In this document: in pieces, positions 8,371-17,012 of the stretch
How positions within the stretch are numbered: position 1 is the first letter of the stretch
How the letters are laid out: each line of letters starts with the position of its first letter
Assembly (NCBI RefSeq): GCF_037977235.1
Contig: NZ_CP150276.1
Location: 5,456,001 to 5,520,000 of the forward strand
Direction of reading: 5' to 3'
Origin: Paenibacillus sp. FSL K6-0276
GTDB lineage: Bacteria > Bacillota > Bacilli > Paenibacillales > Paenibacillaceae
DNA length: 64,000 bases
Translations under genes and position numbers: made by a program
The notes under the pieces: generated by a model
Database searches by the model: none
What the model was told of the DNA's origin: nothing
The model's input: only the letters and a program-made list of their open reading frames with translations

Positions 8371-9339
8371 ATGAAGGAAATTACAATCCACAGATTGGAA
8401 AAGAAATTCGGGGATGTGCATGCCTTGAAGGCTGCAGATCTGAAGATTCCCGCTGGAAGCTTTACGACATTACTCGGTCCTTCAGGTTGTGGAAAGACGA
8501 CACTACTCCGTCTGATTGCTGGGCTAGAAACACCGGATGCGGGAGAAATCCTAATGGATGACGAGTTTATTTTCTCAGGTAACAAAAGAATTAGTCGCCC
8601 CATTCATAGCCGCAACTTTGGCATGGTCTTTCAAGATTTCGCACTCTGGCCGCATCTAACTGTCTTCGAGAATGTCGCCTTCGGACTTCGTGCCTCTAAG
8701 CAGAAGAAGGATTTACGGATTAGGGTTCAGCAGGCCCTTCGATCTGTAAAGCTAGAAGGACTCGAGCTACGCTTTCCCCATCAGCTGTCCGGTGGACAAC
8801 AGCAACGGGTTGCTTTTGCCAGAGCAGTAGTTACTAGGCCACAACTCGTATTGTTCGATGAGCCTTTAAGTGCACTGGATGCGGTCTTGCGAGATGAAAT
8901 GAGGCTGGAGTTAACCTCCTTGGTGAGGAACATGGGCATTACCGCTCTGTATGTTACCCATGATCAAACCGAGGCGATGTCTATGTCAGATGAAGTAGTC
9001 GTGATGCAAGGTGGCACTATTTTACAAACAGGCTCTCCTGAGGAGATTTATCAGAAACCAAACCATCCTTTTGTAGCCCACTTTATTGGAAAATCCAACT
9101 GGATCGTTCCCGATAAGCAAATGCTTCGTCCGGAACATTTACGTTGGTCTCAGGAGGATGCTTCCTCTCTTCCTTTTACGGGGACTATTCGACATGTGAG
9201 CTATATGGGTGATCGCTATGAGGTCATTCTGGACATGGAGAACCGAACCGCTTGGACCGCTTATCATGATCAACGTCTACCTGTTGGAGAAACGATCCAG
9301 GTCTACGCTTCTGAGCACCAGATCCATCATCTGAATTAA
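8371..9339 (+). CDS. ABC transporter ATP-binding protein (FbpC/PotA class)
   Basis: This is the 322-residue nucleotide-binding subunit of an importer. Walker A is GPSGCGKTT (about residue 37), the signature motif is LSGGQQQR (about 136), Walker B is LVLFDEP (about 157) and the switch histidine lies in YVTHDQTEAM. A C-terminal TOBE-like region (about 240-320) is typical of transporters for ferric iron, polyamines, sulfate, thiamine or 2-aminoethylphosphonate. It is the first gene of a four-gene operon with a lipoprotein receptor, a double permease and a metallo-beta-lactamase-fold protein. The substrate cannot be fixed from sequence alone. Confidence 0.93.
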   Translation: MKEITIHRLEKKFGDVHALKAADLKIPAGSFTTLLGPSGCGKTTLLRLIAGLETPDAGEILMDDEFIFSGNKRISRPIHSRNFGMVFQDFALWPHLTVFENVAFGLRASKQKKDLRIRVQQALRSVKLEGLELRFPHQLSGGQQQRVAFARAVVTRPQLVLFDEPLSALDAVLRDEMRLELTSLVRNMGITALYVTHDQTEAMSMSDEVVVMQGGTILQTGSPEEIYQKPNHPFVAHFIGKSNWIVPDKQMLRPEHLRWSQEDASSLPFTGTIRHVSYMGDRYEVILDMENRTAWTAYHDQRLPVGETIQVYASEHQIHHLN

Positions 9340-9420
9340 GCGTCCACTGCATGGAATAGCTCCATATGATGCTGTTCCATGCAGCAAGATGCACACAAAA
9401 ATATTAGGGAGGCATTCACA

Positions 9421-10509
9421 TTGAAACCAATGAATAACACTAAAGGACTTAGTAAACTTCTTCTAACAACTATAATCGGTGCAAGTCTAGCCGGCTGTAG
9501 CTCCTCTAACACTCCTGCAGCTAACGCAAGCAATCCAACTTCAAACGCTAACACTACAGCTCAAACTGAAGTACCACAACCAACAGATAAAGCTCTGAGT
9601 AGCAATCTTGTCGTCTACAGTGCAGGCCCTGAAGGCCTAGCCAATAAGATTAAAGAAGGCTTTGAAGCCAAAACCGGCGTTAAGGTCGAAATGTTCCAAG
9701 GCACTACTGGAAAAATATTAGCCCGTATGGAAGCAGAGAAGTCCAATCCAGTAGTCGATGTTGTCGTTCTTGCCTCCCTTCCATCCATGCAAGGAATGAA
9801 GAACGATGGATTATTACTTCCATATAAAGAGGCGGTTAATGCAGATAAACTCGTTAGCGATTGGTCAGACACAGCAGATGGCAATTATTTTAGCTATAGT
9901 GCATCCGCACTGGGGATTGTCTACAATACTAAAAAAGTTAGCACACCTCCGACCACATGGGATGACCTCACTAAAGCGGAATGGAAAGGTGCAGTCAATA
10001 TTCCAGATCCTTCGCTTTCTGGTTCGGCTCTAGATTTCATGACTGGATATTTAAGCGCTAAAGGGGACAGTGGCTGGGATCTTTTTAAACAATATAAGAG
10101 TAATGACGTAGCGATGGCGGGTGCCAATCAGGAGGCTCTCGATCCCGTAATCACCGGCGCTAAATCTGTCGTTGCCGCAGGCGTAGATTACATGGCTTAT
10201 AAAGCAAAAGCTGCAGGAGAACCAGTTGATATCGTTTATCCTGCCGAAGGAACGGTAATCAGCCCACGTCCAGCCGCGATTATTAAGACAAGTCCGAATG
10301 TGGATAATGCCAAGGCTTTTATCGACTATCTTCTATCTGATGAAGCTCAAGCGCTAGTTGCTAAAGCCTACTTATTGCCAGGCAGAACCGATGTGAAAGC
10401 AGAGAATCGTGCGAATCTCGAAGAAATTAAGACATTTGATGTGAAATGGGAATGGATGAACGAACACAGTGACGAAGTTTCCTCGACCTTCACACAAATT
10501 TTCAAATAA
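9421..10509 (+). CDS. ABC transporter substrate-binding lipoprotein (ferric-iron/AEP type)
   Basis: An N-terminal signal with lipobox LAGC (about residues 19-22) anchors this receptor to the outer face of the membrane, followed by an Asn/Thr-rich linker. The mature part is a periplasmic-binding-protein type 2 fold of the FbpA/iron-2-aminoethylphosphonate class, beginning LVVYSAGPEGLANKIKEGFE and containing the family-typical GIVYNTKK and LPGRTDV. I chose a TTG start at 9421, nine bases after GGGAGG, giving 362 residues. The longer frame would place residues before the signal peptide. It lies 5 bp upstream of the permease gene. Iron is a plausible ligand but is not proven. Confidence 0.88.
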   Translation: MKPMNNTKGLSKLLLTTIIGASLAGCSSSNTPAANASNPTSNANTTAQTEVPQPTDKALSSNLVVYSAGPEGLANKIKEGFEAKTGVKVEMFQGTTGKILARMEAEKSNPVVDVVVLASLPSMQGMKNDGLLLPYKEAVNADKLVSDWSDTADGNYFSYSASALGIVYNTKKVSTPPTTWDDLTKAEWKGAVNIPDPSLSGSALDFMTGYLSAKGDSGWDLFKQYKSNDVAMAGANQEALDPVITGAKSVVAAGVDYMAYKAKAAGEPVDIVYPAEGTVISPRPAAIIKTSPNVDNAKAFIDYLLSDEAQALVAKAYLLPGRTDVKAENRANLEEIKTFDVKWEWMNEHSDEVSSTFTQIFK

Positions 10510-10514
10510 GCGTA

Positions 10515-12194
10515 ATGAATATTAACTCTTTGCGCTCATTTAAATGGGTGAGTGGCGGACTTGCTTTATTTATACTGACAGTGCTCGTACTGCTGCCACT
10601 CCTGCTCATCTTCTGGACCAGTATTTATCCGAATGAGCAGCTGGATATAGCCGCGCCACTACGGACCATTATGGGTAGTCATGATCTGTTAGAAGTACTG
10701 CTGAATTCTATCGGGCTCGGGGTAAGCGTTATTCTACTAACTACGCTTTTTGCACTACCTCTGGCCTGGATTATGGCTAAGACGGACTTAGGACATCATA
10801 ATTGGCTGGATGTTGTGCTACTAATCCCTTTTATGACGCCGCCATACATTGGTTCAATGGGTTGGATGTTGTTTATGCAGACGGGTGGGTATATGGAACA
10901 GTTTCTGCCCGCATCCTCCGTGCTGACTCCGTCTTTCTTTAGCTATGGAGGGATGGTGCTGATCATGAGCCTGCATCTATTCCCATTCCTGTATTTGCTG
11001 CTGCACAATGCGCTTTTGCAGATTGGGGGTAATCTGGAGGAAGCAGCCTCTGTTCATGGCGCTCCGTTCTTTTACAGATTCAAAAGAGTGATCATTCCCT
11101 TGCTGTTATCCAGCTATGGGCTTGGCGCCCTTCTCATCTTCGTCAAAACGATTGCCGAATTTGGTACTCCTGCGACCTTTGGTCGTAGGATCGGCTTTTA
11201 CGTTCTGACCTCTGAGATCCATAAGTATATCTCTAGTTGGCCGATAGATTTTGGAAAGGCTACTTCACTAGCTTCCTTGCTGCTCGGGGTTTGTCTAGTT
11301 ATGTGGTACATCCAGACTCTAATTAGCAGCCACTTCTCTTATCGCCTAATTGGCGGAAAAGGAACGCGCACAAAACGTTATAAAAGTACGGGAATCGTAG
11401 GAGTTCTTAGTTGGGGGTATGTTGTTCTATTACTTCTAGCATCTATCGGCATTCCTTATTTCTCAATCATAACAGCCTCATTATTGAAGCTAAGAGGAGA
11501 AGGCGTATCTTGGAGCAATTTAACCTTAAAACATTATGCAGAGCTGCTATCACCGGGTTCTCAAGGTCTTGAGGCCTTATTGAATAGCTTCACATTAGCC
11601 ATCGTCGCTTCCAGTATCGCTGTTATTCTTGGGACTTGGTTTGCCTTAACCGTAGGAAAAGGGGCTACATTCAAGCAAAAAATCACAGATCTGTTCAGTT
11701 TTCTTCCAAACACAGTCCCTGGAATTGTAATTGTAGTAGGGCTAATCCTGCTGTGGAATGCTCGTTGGATGCCTATCCCGCTTTATAATACCTACTGGAT
11801 GGTTGTACTGAGCTATGTCGTACTTTTCCTTCCTTATACTGTTCAGTATGTAAAAGCAAGCTACGGGCAGATTGATTCTTCCCTTATGCAAGCGGGACAA
11901 GTATTCGGAGGAAGCAAGCTGTATGTGTTTCGCCGTATCCTGCTCCCCCTCATCCTTCCGGGGATGGTGGCTGGCTGGATGATGACCTTCACCATTTCCA
12001 ATCGGGAGCTGGTAGCCTCCTTACTCATTCTTCCACCTTCAATGCAGACATCGGCGACCTATATTTTTGCTCAGTTTGAACAAGGTGCAGTAGCGATGGG
12101 GATGGCCATGGCAGTAATCTCTGTAGGAGTTACCACTATATTACTATTAGTATTAGAATATTTAAGCCCAGATAGAAAGCGGAGACAACAATGA
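10515..12194 (+). CDS. ABC transporter permease, fused double-domain (FbpB class)
   Basis: At 559 residues this permease contains two BPD_transp_1 halves of about six helices each (about 10-285 and 295-555). Each half has an EAA-type coupling loop: EEAASVHGAPFFYRFKRVIIPLL near residue 175 and a degenerate copy, QAGQVFGGSKLYVFRRILLPLILPG, near residue 460. Such fused permeases characterise FbpB-like ferric-iron importers and related 2-aminoethylphosphonate importers. It follows the receptor gene by 5 bp and overlaps the next gene by ATGA, so the operon is translationally coupled. Confidence 0.9.
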   Translation: MNINSLRSFKWVSGGLALFILTVLVLLPLLLIFWTSIYPNEQLDIAAPLRTIMGSHDLLEVLLNSIGLGVSVILLTTLFALPLAWIMAKTDLGHHNWLDVVLLIPFMTPPYIGSMGWMLFMQTGGYMEQFLPASSVLTPSFFSYGGMVLIMSLHLFPFLYLLLHNALLQIGGNLEEAASVHGAPFFYRFKRVIIPLLLSSYGLGALLIFVKTIAEFGTPATFGRRIGFYVLTSEIHKYISSWPIDFGKATSLASLLLGVCLVMWYIQTLISSHFSYRLIGGKGTRTKRYKSTGIVGVLSWGYVVLLLLASIGIPYFSIITASLLKLRGEGVSWSNLTLKHYAELLSPGSQGLEALLNSFTLAIVASSIAVILGTWFALTVGKGATFKQKITDLFSFLPNTVPGIVIVVGLILLWNARWMPIPLYNTYWMVVLSYVVLFLPYTVQYVKASYGQIDSSLMQAGQVFGGSKLYVFRRILLPLILPGMVAGWMMTFTISNRELVASLLILPPSMQTSATYIFAQFEQGAVAMGMAMAVISVGVTTILLLVLEYLSPDRKRRQQ

Positions 12195-13501
12195 GCACAC
12201 TAACGATTTGGGGAGGGGCCGGAGAGCATGGCCGTTCCTCCTATCTTTTGCAGGACAAGGATGGGCAGACTGGTATTCTACTCGATTGTGGTGTCAAAAA
12301 AGAAGGCCCCGGTGAATACCCCCTGCTAGATACAGACATCATCCCACATTTGCAGGCAGTGTTTCTGTCTCATGCGCATGAGGATCATTCCATAGCACTT
12401 CCCCTACTATATAAATACGGATATTCAGGTAAGGTATGGGCAACGAAAGCTACCGTTAAACAGCTTCCCGATTATTTCGAAGCATGGGATAAATACGTGG
12501 CTGCTCAGTCCGCATCACTACCTTATGGAGAAATAGATAAGCAATCTATCCAGTTCATGTATTTAGAGGAGCATATTCCCCCTCAGACTTGGCTGAGGAT
12601 TGCGCCTAATCTTCGAGTACAATGGGGACGTAGCGGACATTTAGCAGGTTCGGTTTGGCTGATCCTCGAATGGGACAGGAGAGTCGTATTTTTCTCAGGG
12701 GATTATACGAAGGAGTCGCTGCTGCTCATGGCAGATTCACCTACAATTATGGAAGCCGGAGCTAAAGATGTCGTCGATCTATCCATTATCGATGCCGCCT
12801 ACGGCGCGGATCCTGATGAGCAGCTTGTAAAGTTACAGCAATTAGAGTCAGCGATCTGTAACACTCTGCAAAAAGGGGGTTCAATCCTTCTTCCAGTGCC
12901 TATCCATGGCAGAAGCCAGGAATTGATCGCATGGGCAAGCGAGTGTTTCCCCGATGATCAGCTGATCGTAGAAGAAGAGCTCATGGCACCTTTAAGAGGT
13001 TTGAGCGATAAGGCCGAATGGCTGAAAGAGGGCGCTATTCAGCGCGTGGATACGCTTTTTAACAGAAAGAACTTGTGTATTGTATCTAATTCGGATGAAC
13101 GCGCAAAGGCATCGTTGAATCTTAAAGGCGCAATCATATTTACCAATGACGGGATGATGCAGTCGGCAAAAGCACAAGAGTACTTTCATCATCTCTCTGC
13201 TTCTCCTGATAATCATGTGATTTTTACGGGACATTTGGCGGCGGGTAGTTTCGGGCACCGTCTCGTTAAACAATATATGGAAGAAGAATCTAGCGACACG
13301 GAATGTACAATCTCACTTATCCGCTATAAAGTCCACCAAGGCTTACCGGACATTCGAGAAATGCTCCAAACGGTTCCCAGCCGCCGGTCGGTGCTCGTTC
13401 ATGCTCCCAAATCGCATATCGACCAGGTCACTTCTATATTAAATGGAGAAGGTTTTGCAGGGCTGTACTCTTTGCTGCCTGGAAGCACACTTTCGTTCTG
13501 A
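12191..13501 (+). CDS. Metallo-beta-lactamase-fold hydrolase, beta-CASP-like
   Basis: The 436-residue protein has an N-terminal metallo-beta-lactamase domain with the metal-binding HxHxDH motif in FLSHAHEDHSIALP (about residue 58) and a later VVFFSGDYT metal-ligand strand (about 165). A middle insertion and the C-terminal TGHLAAGS and LVHAPKSH segments are reminiscent of beta-CASP/RNA-specificity MBL proteins. The ATGA overlap with the permease gene shows it belongs to the transporter operon. Its substrate is unknown; options include a nucleic-acid nuclease or a phosphoester or phosphonate-processing hydrolase. Coupling to an importer makes a metabolite substrate worth testing. Confidence 0.82.
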   Translation: MSTLTIWGGAGEHGRSSYLLQDKDGQTGILLDCGVKKEGPGEYPLLDTDIIPHLQAVFLSHAHEDHSIALPLLYKYGYSGKVWATKATVKQLPDYFEAWDKYVAAQSASLPYGEIDKQSIQFMYLEEHIPPQTWLRIAPNLRVQWGRSGHLAGSVWLILEWDRRVVFFSGDYTKESLLLMADSPTIMEAGAKDVVDLSIIDAAYGADPDEQLVKLQQLESAICNTLQKGGSILLPVPIHGRSQELIAWASECFPDDQLIVEEELMAPLRGLSDKAEWLKEGAIQRVDTLFNRKNLCIVSNSDERAKASLNLKGAIIFTNDGMMQSAKAQEYFHHLSASPDNHVIFTGHLAAGSFGHRLVKQYMEEESSDTECTISLIRYKVHQGLPDIREMLQTVPSRRSVLVHAPKSHIDQVTSILNGEGFAGLYSLLPGSTLSF

Positions 13502-13531
13502 AGCTTAACTATGTAATCTCGTGAGAAAAAC

Positions 13532-13583
13532 AATGGGGCTCTTCCTTAGGTCTATTCAGACTTTTTGGAACAGCCCTTTTTTA
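13532..13583 (+). terminator. Terminator after the transporter operon
   Basis: GGGCT-TTCC pairs with GGAA-AGCCC around an inner GTCT-ATTC-AGAC hairpin and runs into six T residues on the plus strand. Because the phage lysis genes converge from the right, it may also terminate the opposite transcript weakly. Confidence 0.8.
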
Positions 13584-13604
13584 TGATTCGAACCTCTTAT
13601 CCAT

Positions 13605-13889
13605 TTACTCTTTCGTCGTCCCTGGGCGATCCTTAAAAACTAGCTCAAACAACCCCGTCGCAGATAAACCAGCCAGGCCACCAGCCCAAAGGCGAAGAAC
13701 GATATCCAGTTCGGTAAAAGGATACGCTACCGCACCGATGAGCAAACCTATCAATAGTCCGATAATTGGGACTGCATTACGCGGGATGTTGATGCTATTT
13801 TTGACCAATTGAACCAGTGCCAGTACGAATACTGCTAATATAGAGGCGAACGCCATAACATCATCTAAAATTTTTCCTGTTTCCATCAT
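13605..13889 (-). CDS. Phage holin (A118 Hol118-like)
   Basis: This 94-residue protein has an N-terminal hydrophobic helix (about residues 12-30), two further hydrophobic segments (about 41-56 and 63-85) and a charged tail, a layout similar to the Listeria phage A118 holin family, with a matching AGGLAGLSATGLFE stretch. Holins form inner-membrane lesions that release the endolysin and time lysis. It is the last gene of the tail/lysis operon, 10 bp after the endolysin gene. Confidence 0.8.
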   Translation of the reverse strand: MMETGKILDDVMAFASILAVFVLALVQLVKNSINIPRNAVPIIGLLIGLLIGAVAYPFTELDIVLRLWAGGLAGLSATGLFELVFKDRPGTTKE

Positions 13890-13899
13890 TTATTCCTCC

Positions 13900-14589
13900 T
13901 TAGTGAGTACTTGTAATCTCAACCGTTCGAGTTGCGGAATCATAACCTACCTGTGCGCCTAGCGCTTCTGCAATAATACGTACGGGAACGTAAGTGATGC
14001 CTTTTTCAAGTACTCCATCTGCAATCTTAACCCCGTTAACCTTTACGACTGCAATTGCGTCACCCTTCAAGTCCTCCTCCTTCCGATTGATGGTCTTGTA
14101 AGCTGCCTCCACTGCGGATGTTGAGGGGCTTGCCCCTGCTCGTAACTGAGTGAGCGTTAAGGCAAACGCCATTTGAAAATGAGGGTAGTCCTTGAAGCTA
14201 GTCCAATCCCCACCCCATTCGAATCCAAGTGCCTTAGCCTCTTTTACAACCTCCTGCCAATCTGCGATCCGGTTGTTATTGTCGTCCCGGCGCATATCCC
14301 ATGACACACTCGATCCATTCGGTAGCAAAAGAGCAAAATCTACGGCCAATCCATAATTGTGGTAGCTATACCCGCCACGCGCATTGGTAACAATCGCTCC
14401 AGGCTTGGTACGTCCTTGTGCGTAAAGAGCATCCTGCTCGGCAATTGTGCGAAGACCCTGCGTAATGAGAATCGGAATGTTGAGCTTGTAACAGCGTTCA
14501 ATTAGCACAGTAGCAGCGGCAAGGACTACGGGGTGTAGGTTGGTTAGGCGTTTACTTGATTTTTCTTTGATCTGGGACAAAGTGAGCAT
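13900..14589 (-). CDS. Endolysin: M15-family peptidase with copper-amine-oxidase-like stalk domain
   Basis: Residues about 1-145 form a LAS/M15 zinc peptidase of the CwlK/Ply500 kind, expected to cleave L-Ala-D-Glu or D-Ala-D-Ala bonds in peptidoglycan. The zinc motif SYHNYGLAVD (SxHxxGxAxD) and the second site DYPHFQ are intact. Residues about 170-229 match the copper-amine-oxidase N-terminal-like repeat (VKVNGVKIADG, YVPVRIIAEALGAQVGYD) that Paenibacillus surface proteins often carry, presumably for wall attachment. There is no signal peptide, so export would depend on the adjacent holin. It starts immediately after the preceding stop. Confidence 0.88.
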   Translation of the reverse strand: MLTLSQIKEKSSKRLTNLHPVVLAAATVLIERCYKLNIPILITQGLRTIAEQDALYAQGRTKPGAIVTNARGGYSYHNYGLAVDFALLLPNGSSVSWDMRRDDNNNRIADWQEVVKEAKALGFEWGGDWTSFKDYPHFQMAFALTLTQLRAGASPSTSAVEAAYKTINRKEEDLKGDAIAVVKVNGVKIADGVLEKGITYVPVRIIAEALGAQVGYDSATRTVEITSTH

Positions 14590-14994
14590 CTATACCCCTC
14601 CTTTAAATAAAAAGGCAATAATAGCAAAGATAGTACCAGCCAGAACGTATTTAAGTAGATCAACAAACACTTTTCGTTCGCTCTTGCTGTCCGTCTGGGA
14701 TTGTTGCAATAGCTGAAACACACGTGAGTCTAAAGTATCCCAACGCCTCATAATCTCGTTAAATTGAATTTTCATTTCTATCGTTGATTGTTTAATTTGT
14801 TTCACATCTTCCTCATGACGCGATTGTTTTTCTTTTAATATTAGAAGTTCATTACTAAAACTTAGATGTTCCGTTCCAAATCTAAAAATCTCGTCTTGGA
14901 TGACTACTAGTCTATTTTCAACATCTTCTAAACGGTGCTCAATGGGCGCTGCTTCAGCATCGCCTCCTCCTGAATTCACTCCCACAATGGTCAT
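14590..14994 (-). CDS. XhlA-like lysis-associated membrane protein
   Basis: I chose the ATG at 14994 behind AGAAGGGGG, giving 134 residues. The middle (about 20-105) is a charged coiled coil, and a single C-terminal hydrophobic helix follows (about 112-128, YVLAGTIFAIIAFLF). This architecture and the position between tail genes and endolysin match PBSX XhlA (haemolysin-like), which works with the holin and amidase in lysis. Sequence identity to XhlA was not tested. Confidence 0.72.
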   Translation of the reverse strand: MTIVGVNSGGGDAEAAPIEHRLEDVENRLVVIQDEIFRFGTEHLSFSNELLILKEKQSRHEEDVKQIKQSTIEMKIQFNEIMRRWDTLDSRVFQLLQQSQTDSKSERKVFVDLLKYVLAGTIFAIIAFLFKGGV

Positions 14995-15021
14995 ATAACA
15001 GCCCCCTTCTAAAGTGATAAA

Positions 15022-15050
15022 TAAAATAGCCCTCGTAGAGATACGAGGGC
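15022..15050 (-). terminator. Intercistronic stem-loop between tail-fibre and lysis genes
   Basis: Perfect 9-bp arms GCCCTCGTA and TACGAGGGC enclose a 4-base loop, and on the minus strand TATTTTATTTAT follows. It lies between xkdX and the xhlA-like gene, so it could attenuate expression of the lysis module relative to structural genes. Confidence 0.65.
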
Positions 15051-15088
15051 AAAATAAAAACGCCATCATAGGCGCTACGGTTTACTTA

Positions 15089-15232
15089 CTATACTTTATC
15101 CATATTTTTAATCGTTTCGGCTTGTTCCTCTGTGATATACCCCTTTGTTACGGCCTTATCAATATCTGCTTCGGTAGCTGTGTTATTCACCCAGTTACGT
15201 AGAAACAAGTTATTGTATGCGCTACTCAACAT
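15089..15232 (-). CDS. xkdX: XkdX-family small protein
   Basis: This 47-residue frame is preceded by GGAGGAG and overlaps the upstream gene by ATGA. The C-terminal half, AVTKGYITEEQAETI, matches the XkdX pattern of a short acidic protein with a KGxITxEQxExI core, found next to tail-fibre genes in PBSX-like elements. Its molecular role is unknown; it is probably a small fibre- or baseplate-associated component. Confidence 0.75.
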   Translation of the reverse strand: MLSSAYNNLFLRNWVNNTATEADIDKAVTKGYITEEQAETIKNMDKV

Positions 15233-15621
15233 CAGATTTCTCCTCCTAGTAGTAAGCTCATAATCAAAGAATCTTGTTCCGCCTGGGATTGCTTTAGGCT
15301 CTCCATCTGTTCCGTCAAAGGCTCGACGTATTGCAGCTCTTTTAGCTGCTCAGGAGTTTCGTTAGGATCTGGATAGCTAAACTTTAGCTTTCCCGTTTTG
15401 ACGTCCACCTTGTAGCCGCTGCACTCTCTAAAGTCCTGCGCATACTCGCCGTATTCGAGCGCGATAACTCCGATTGTCTCCGGTACACGCTCCGCTAGGG
15501 CTTTATAGACCTCAAAGTCATATTCTTGCGTGGACTCCACCACATCACCGGATCGCTCTCCAGTATTGACTAGGACGTTTCCTGTATACTTGTCATAATA
15601 AATTTTCATTCCTATTTCCAT
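15232..15621 (-). CDS. XkdW-like tail-fibre-associated protein
   Basis: This 129-residue protein starts at an ATG behind GGGAGCGG. The first half is a small beta-rich domain (KIYYDKYTGNVLVNTGE), followed by a charged region and a C-terminal helix (EQMESLKQSQAEQDSLIMSLLLGGE) typical of the phage proteins that sit between the fibre gene and xkdX. It overlaps xkdX by ATGA and follows the fibre gene by 18 bp. By analogy it may be a fibre assembly or attachment protein, but no activity can be assigned. Confidence 0.6.
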   Translation of the reverse strand: MEIGMKIYYDKYTGNVLVNTGERSGDVVESTQEYDFEVYKALAERVPETIGVIALEYGEYAQDFRECSGYKVDVKTGKLKFSYPDPNETPEQLKELQYVEPLTEQMESLKQSQAEQDSLIMSLLLGGEI

Positions 15622-15639
15622 CTGTACCGCTCCCTTTCT

Positions 15640-17001
15640 TTATGCCCAAGCTTCCCAATACTTTACGCCGTTACCAGCGTGTAGCTTAAATCCGTCGCCA
15701 TTTACATATGTTCCGCTATCGCCCAAATTTATAACTATTTTTGTATTGCTAAAAAATGTAGTGGTCGATTTAGCCGCAAAATAATACGTACAGTAGTCTA
15801 TACCGAGGCTATCATGCCAGCAAATAATGACCCTAGGCGTGAACCCCAACCCAGAAACTTGTGGGGCGTAGTTCGATTCGGGCCAAGAACCGGACGCGTA
15901 TAGTTTAGGCTGCAATATCCCCACCTGTCCAAAAATAGATGTTCCTGCGCGGATATTACCCGATCTGAAGTTACCATCTACAACATATGGCCGCCCACCC
16001 GCCCAATAGGTAACAGGCATATTCATTAGAAATAAAGTCTCCCGCGACTCATTTATTGTTAAAGCCAAATCACCGCTATGTGTGGGAATAGCGCCATCCA
16101 CGCCAAAAATCGGCTTGCCTTGTAGGTAATTCGCGGGTATTAAATTCGGGTCGGATATTTTAACAGAAGCTATGCCCGCACCAAAACCGCTATCTGTGAT
16201 ATATGCGCCCGTGGAAATTCCGGCGGATACGGTGCCGTCGCTGTTTGGGTTGTATCTAACTGCGGTTAAATCGTTTGCCCTTTGAACGATAGCGCCCGTA
16301 ACAAGGCCATTCTCTGTTCCTATCGTCTTACCCGCTATTACGTCCGCTGCTACGGCTGTACCATAATCACCCCCTTCACCCTGTAAGATAAAAGCCGTGC
16401 CATCATATACAACCGTGTAAACTCCGTTCAGGGCAAGTGTTGCCCCATTTCCATTGGGTTTCTTGATTGCTTTGGCCCCTAAAGTATTAGGATTGAGTGT
16501 AGGATTAGCTCCGCCAGCAATATGTGTTTTGAAACTAAATTTCAGTCCTGCTACCAGCGCTGTAGGTGCTGGGCTAAGTGTAAGGGTATATGCGGTGGCT
16601 GTACCAGCCGTAGTACCGAATCCAGTGTTGTTATTCAGTAGTGTCTTGTCCGCAGCAGACATCAAGCCATTCATAGCAGTTGTAGCTACGGCTGTACCGG
16701 CTTTAGCATTCCACGCCGTTTTTTCAGCATCAGTAACAAACCGATTACTAGCGTCTTGAGCAATAATAGCTGGTGGATGGGTAGCTGGGTGAGTATAGTT
16801 CGTTGCTCCCGTAGCAACACCCGCCAGCTTCGTTTTCTCTACCGTGGTGTAATCGTTCGTGGACAGCTGTTTCCCAGTAACTTTATCTACCTTGCCAGTA
16901 ACGGCATTGTCCAAGATGTCCATATTCCCATTTAAATCGGCAATATCAACAATATCTGTTCCCTCTGGCTTTTTTAAGCCCAAATTCCCTGTGGTTTGCA
17001 T
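15640..17001 (-). CDS. Tail fibre / receptor-binding protein
   Basis: The 453-residue protein begins with a phage-fibre attachment region (NLGLKKPEGTDIVDIADLNGNMDILDNAV), continues with low-complexity Ala/Thr-rich repeats of the THPATHPP, KTAWNAKAG and NNNTGFGTTAG kind, and ends in a Gly- and aromatic-rich C-terminal head (about 330-453). This order is typical of adhesins of contractile tails, where the C-terminus binds the target cell. It follows the YmfQ/XkdU gene by 11 bp. The C-terminal part is the likely determinant of killing spectrum. The target receptor is unknown. Confidence 0.82.
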   Translation of the reverse strand: MQTTGNLGLKKPEGTDIVDIADLNGNMDILDNAVTGKVDKVTGKQLSTNDYTTVEKTKLAGVATGATNYTHPATHPPAIIAQDASNRFVTDAEKTAWNAKAGTAVATTAMNGLMSAADKTLLNNNTGFGTTAGTATAYTLTLSPAPTALVAGLKFSFKTHIAGGANPTLNPNTLGAKAIKKPNGNGATLALNGVYTVVYDGTAFILQGEGGDYGTAVAADVIAGKTIGTENGLVTGAIVQRANDLTAVRYNPNSDGTVSAGISTGAYITDSGFGAGIASVKISDPNLIPANYLQGKPIFGVDGAIPTHSGDLALTINESRETLFLMNMPVTYWAGGRPYVVDGNFRSGNIRAGTSIFGQVGILQPKLYASGSWPESNYAPQVSGLGFTPRVIICWHDSLGIDYCTYYFAAKSTTTFFSNTKIVINLGDSGTYVNGDGFKLHAGNGVKYWEAWA

Positions 17002-17012
17002 GTGTCACTCTC

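Noticed and set aside
16454..16759. Plus-strand frames within the tail genes (for example 16454-16759, 23747-24004, 24446-24751)
   Set aside because: They are shadows of the minus-strand tail genes, with repetitive composition and no ribosome-binding sites.
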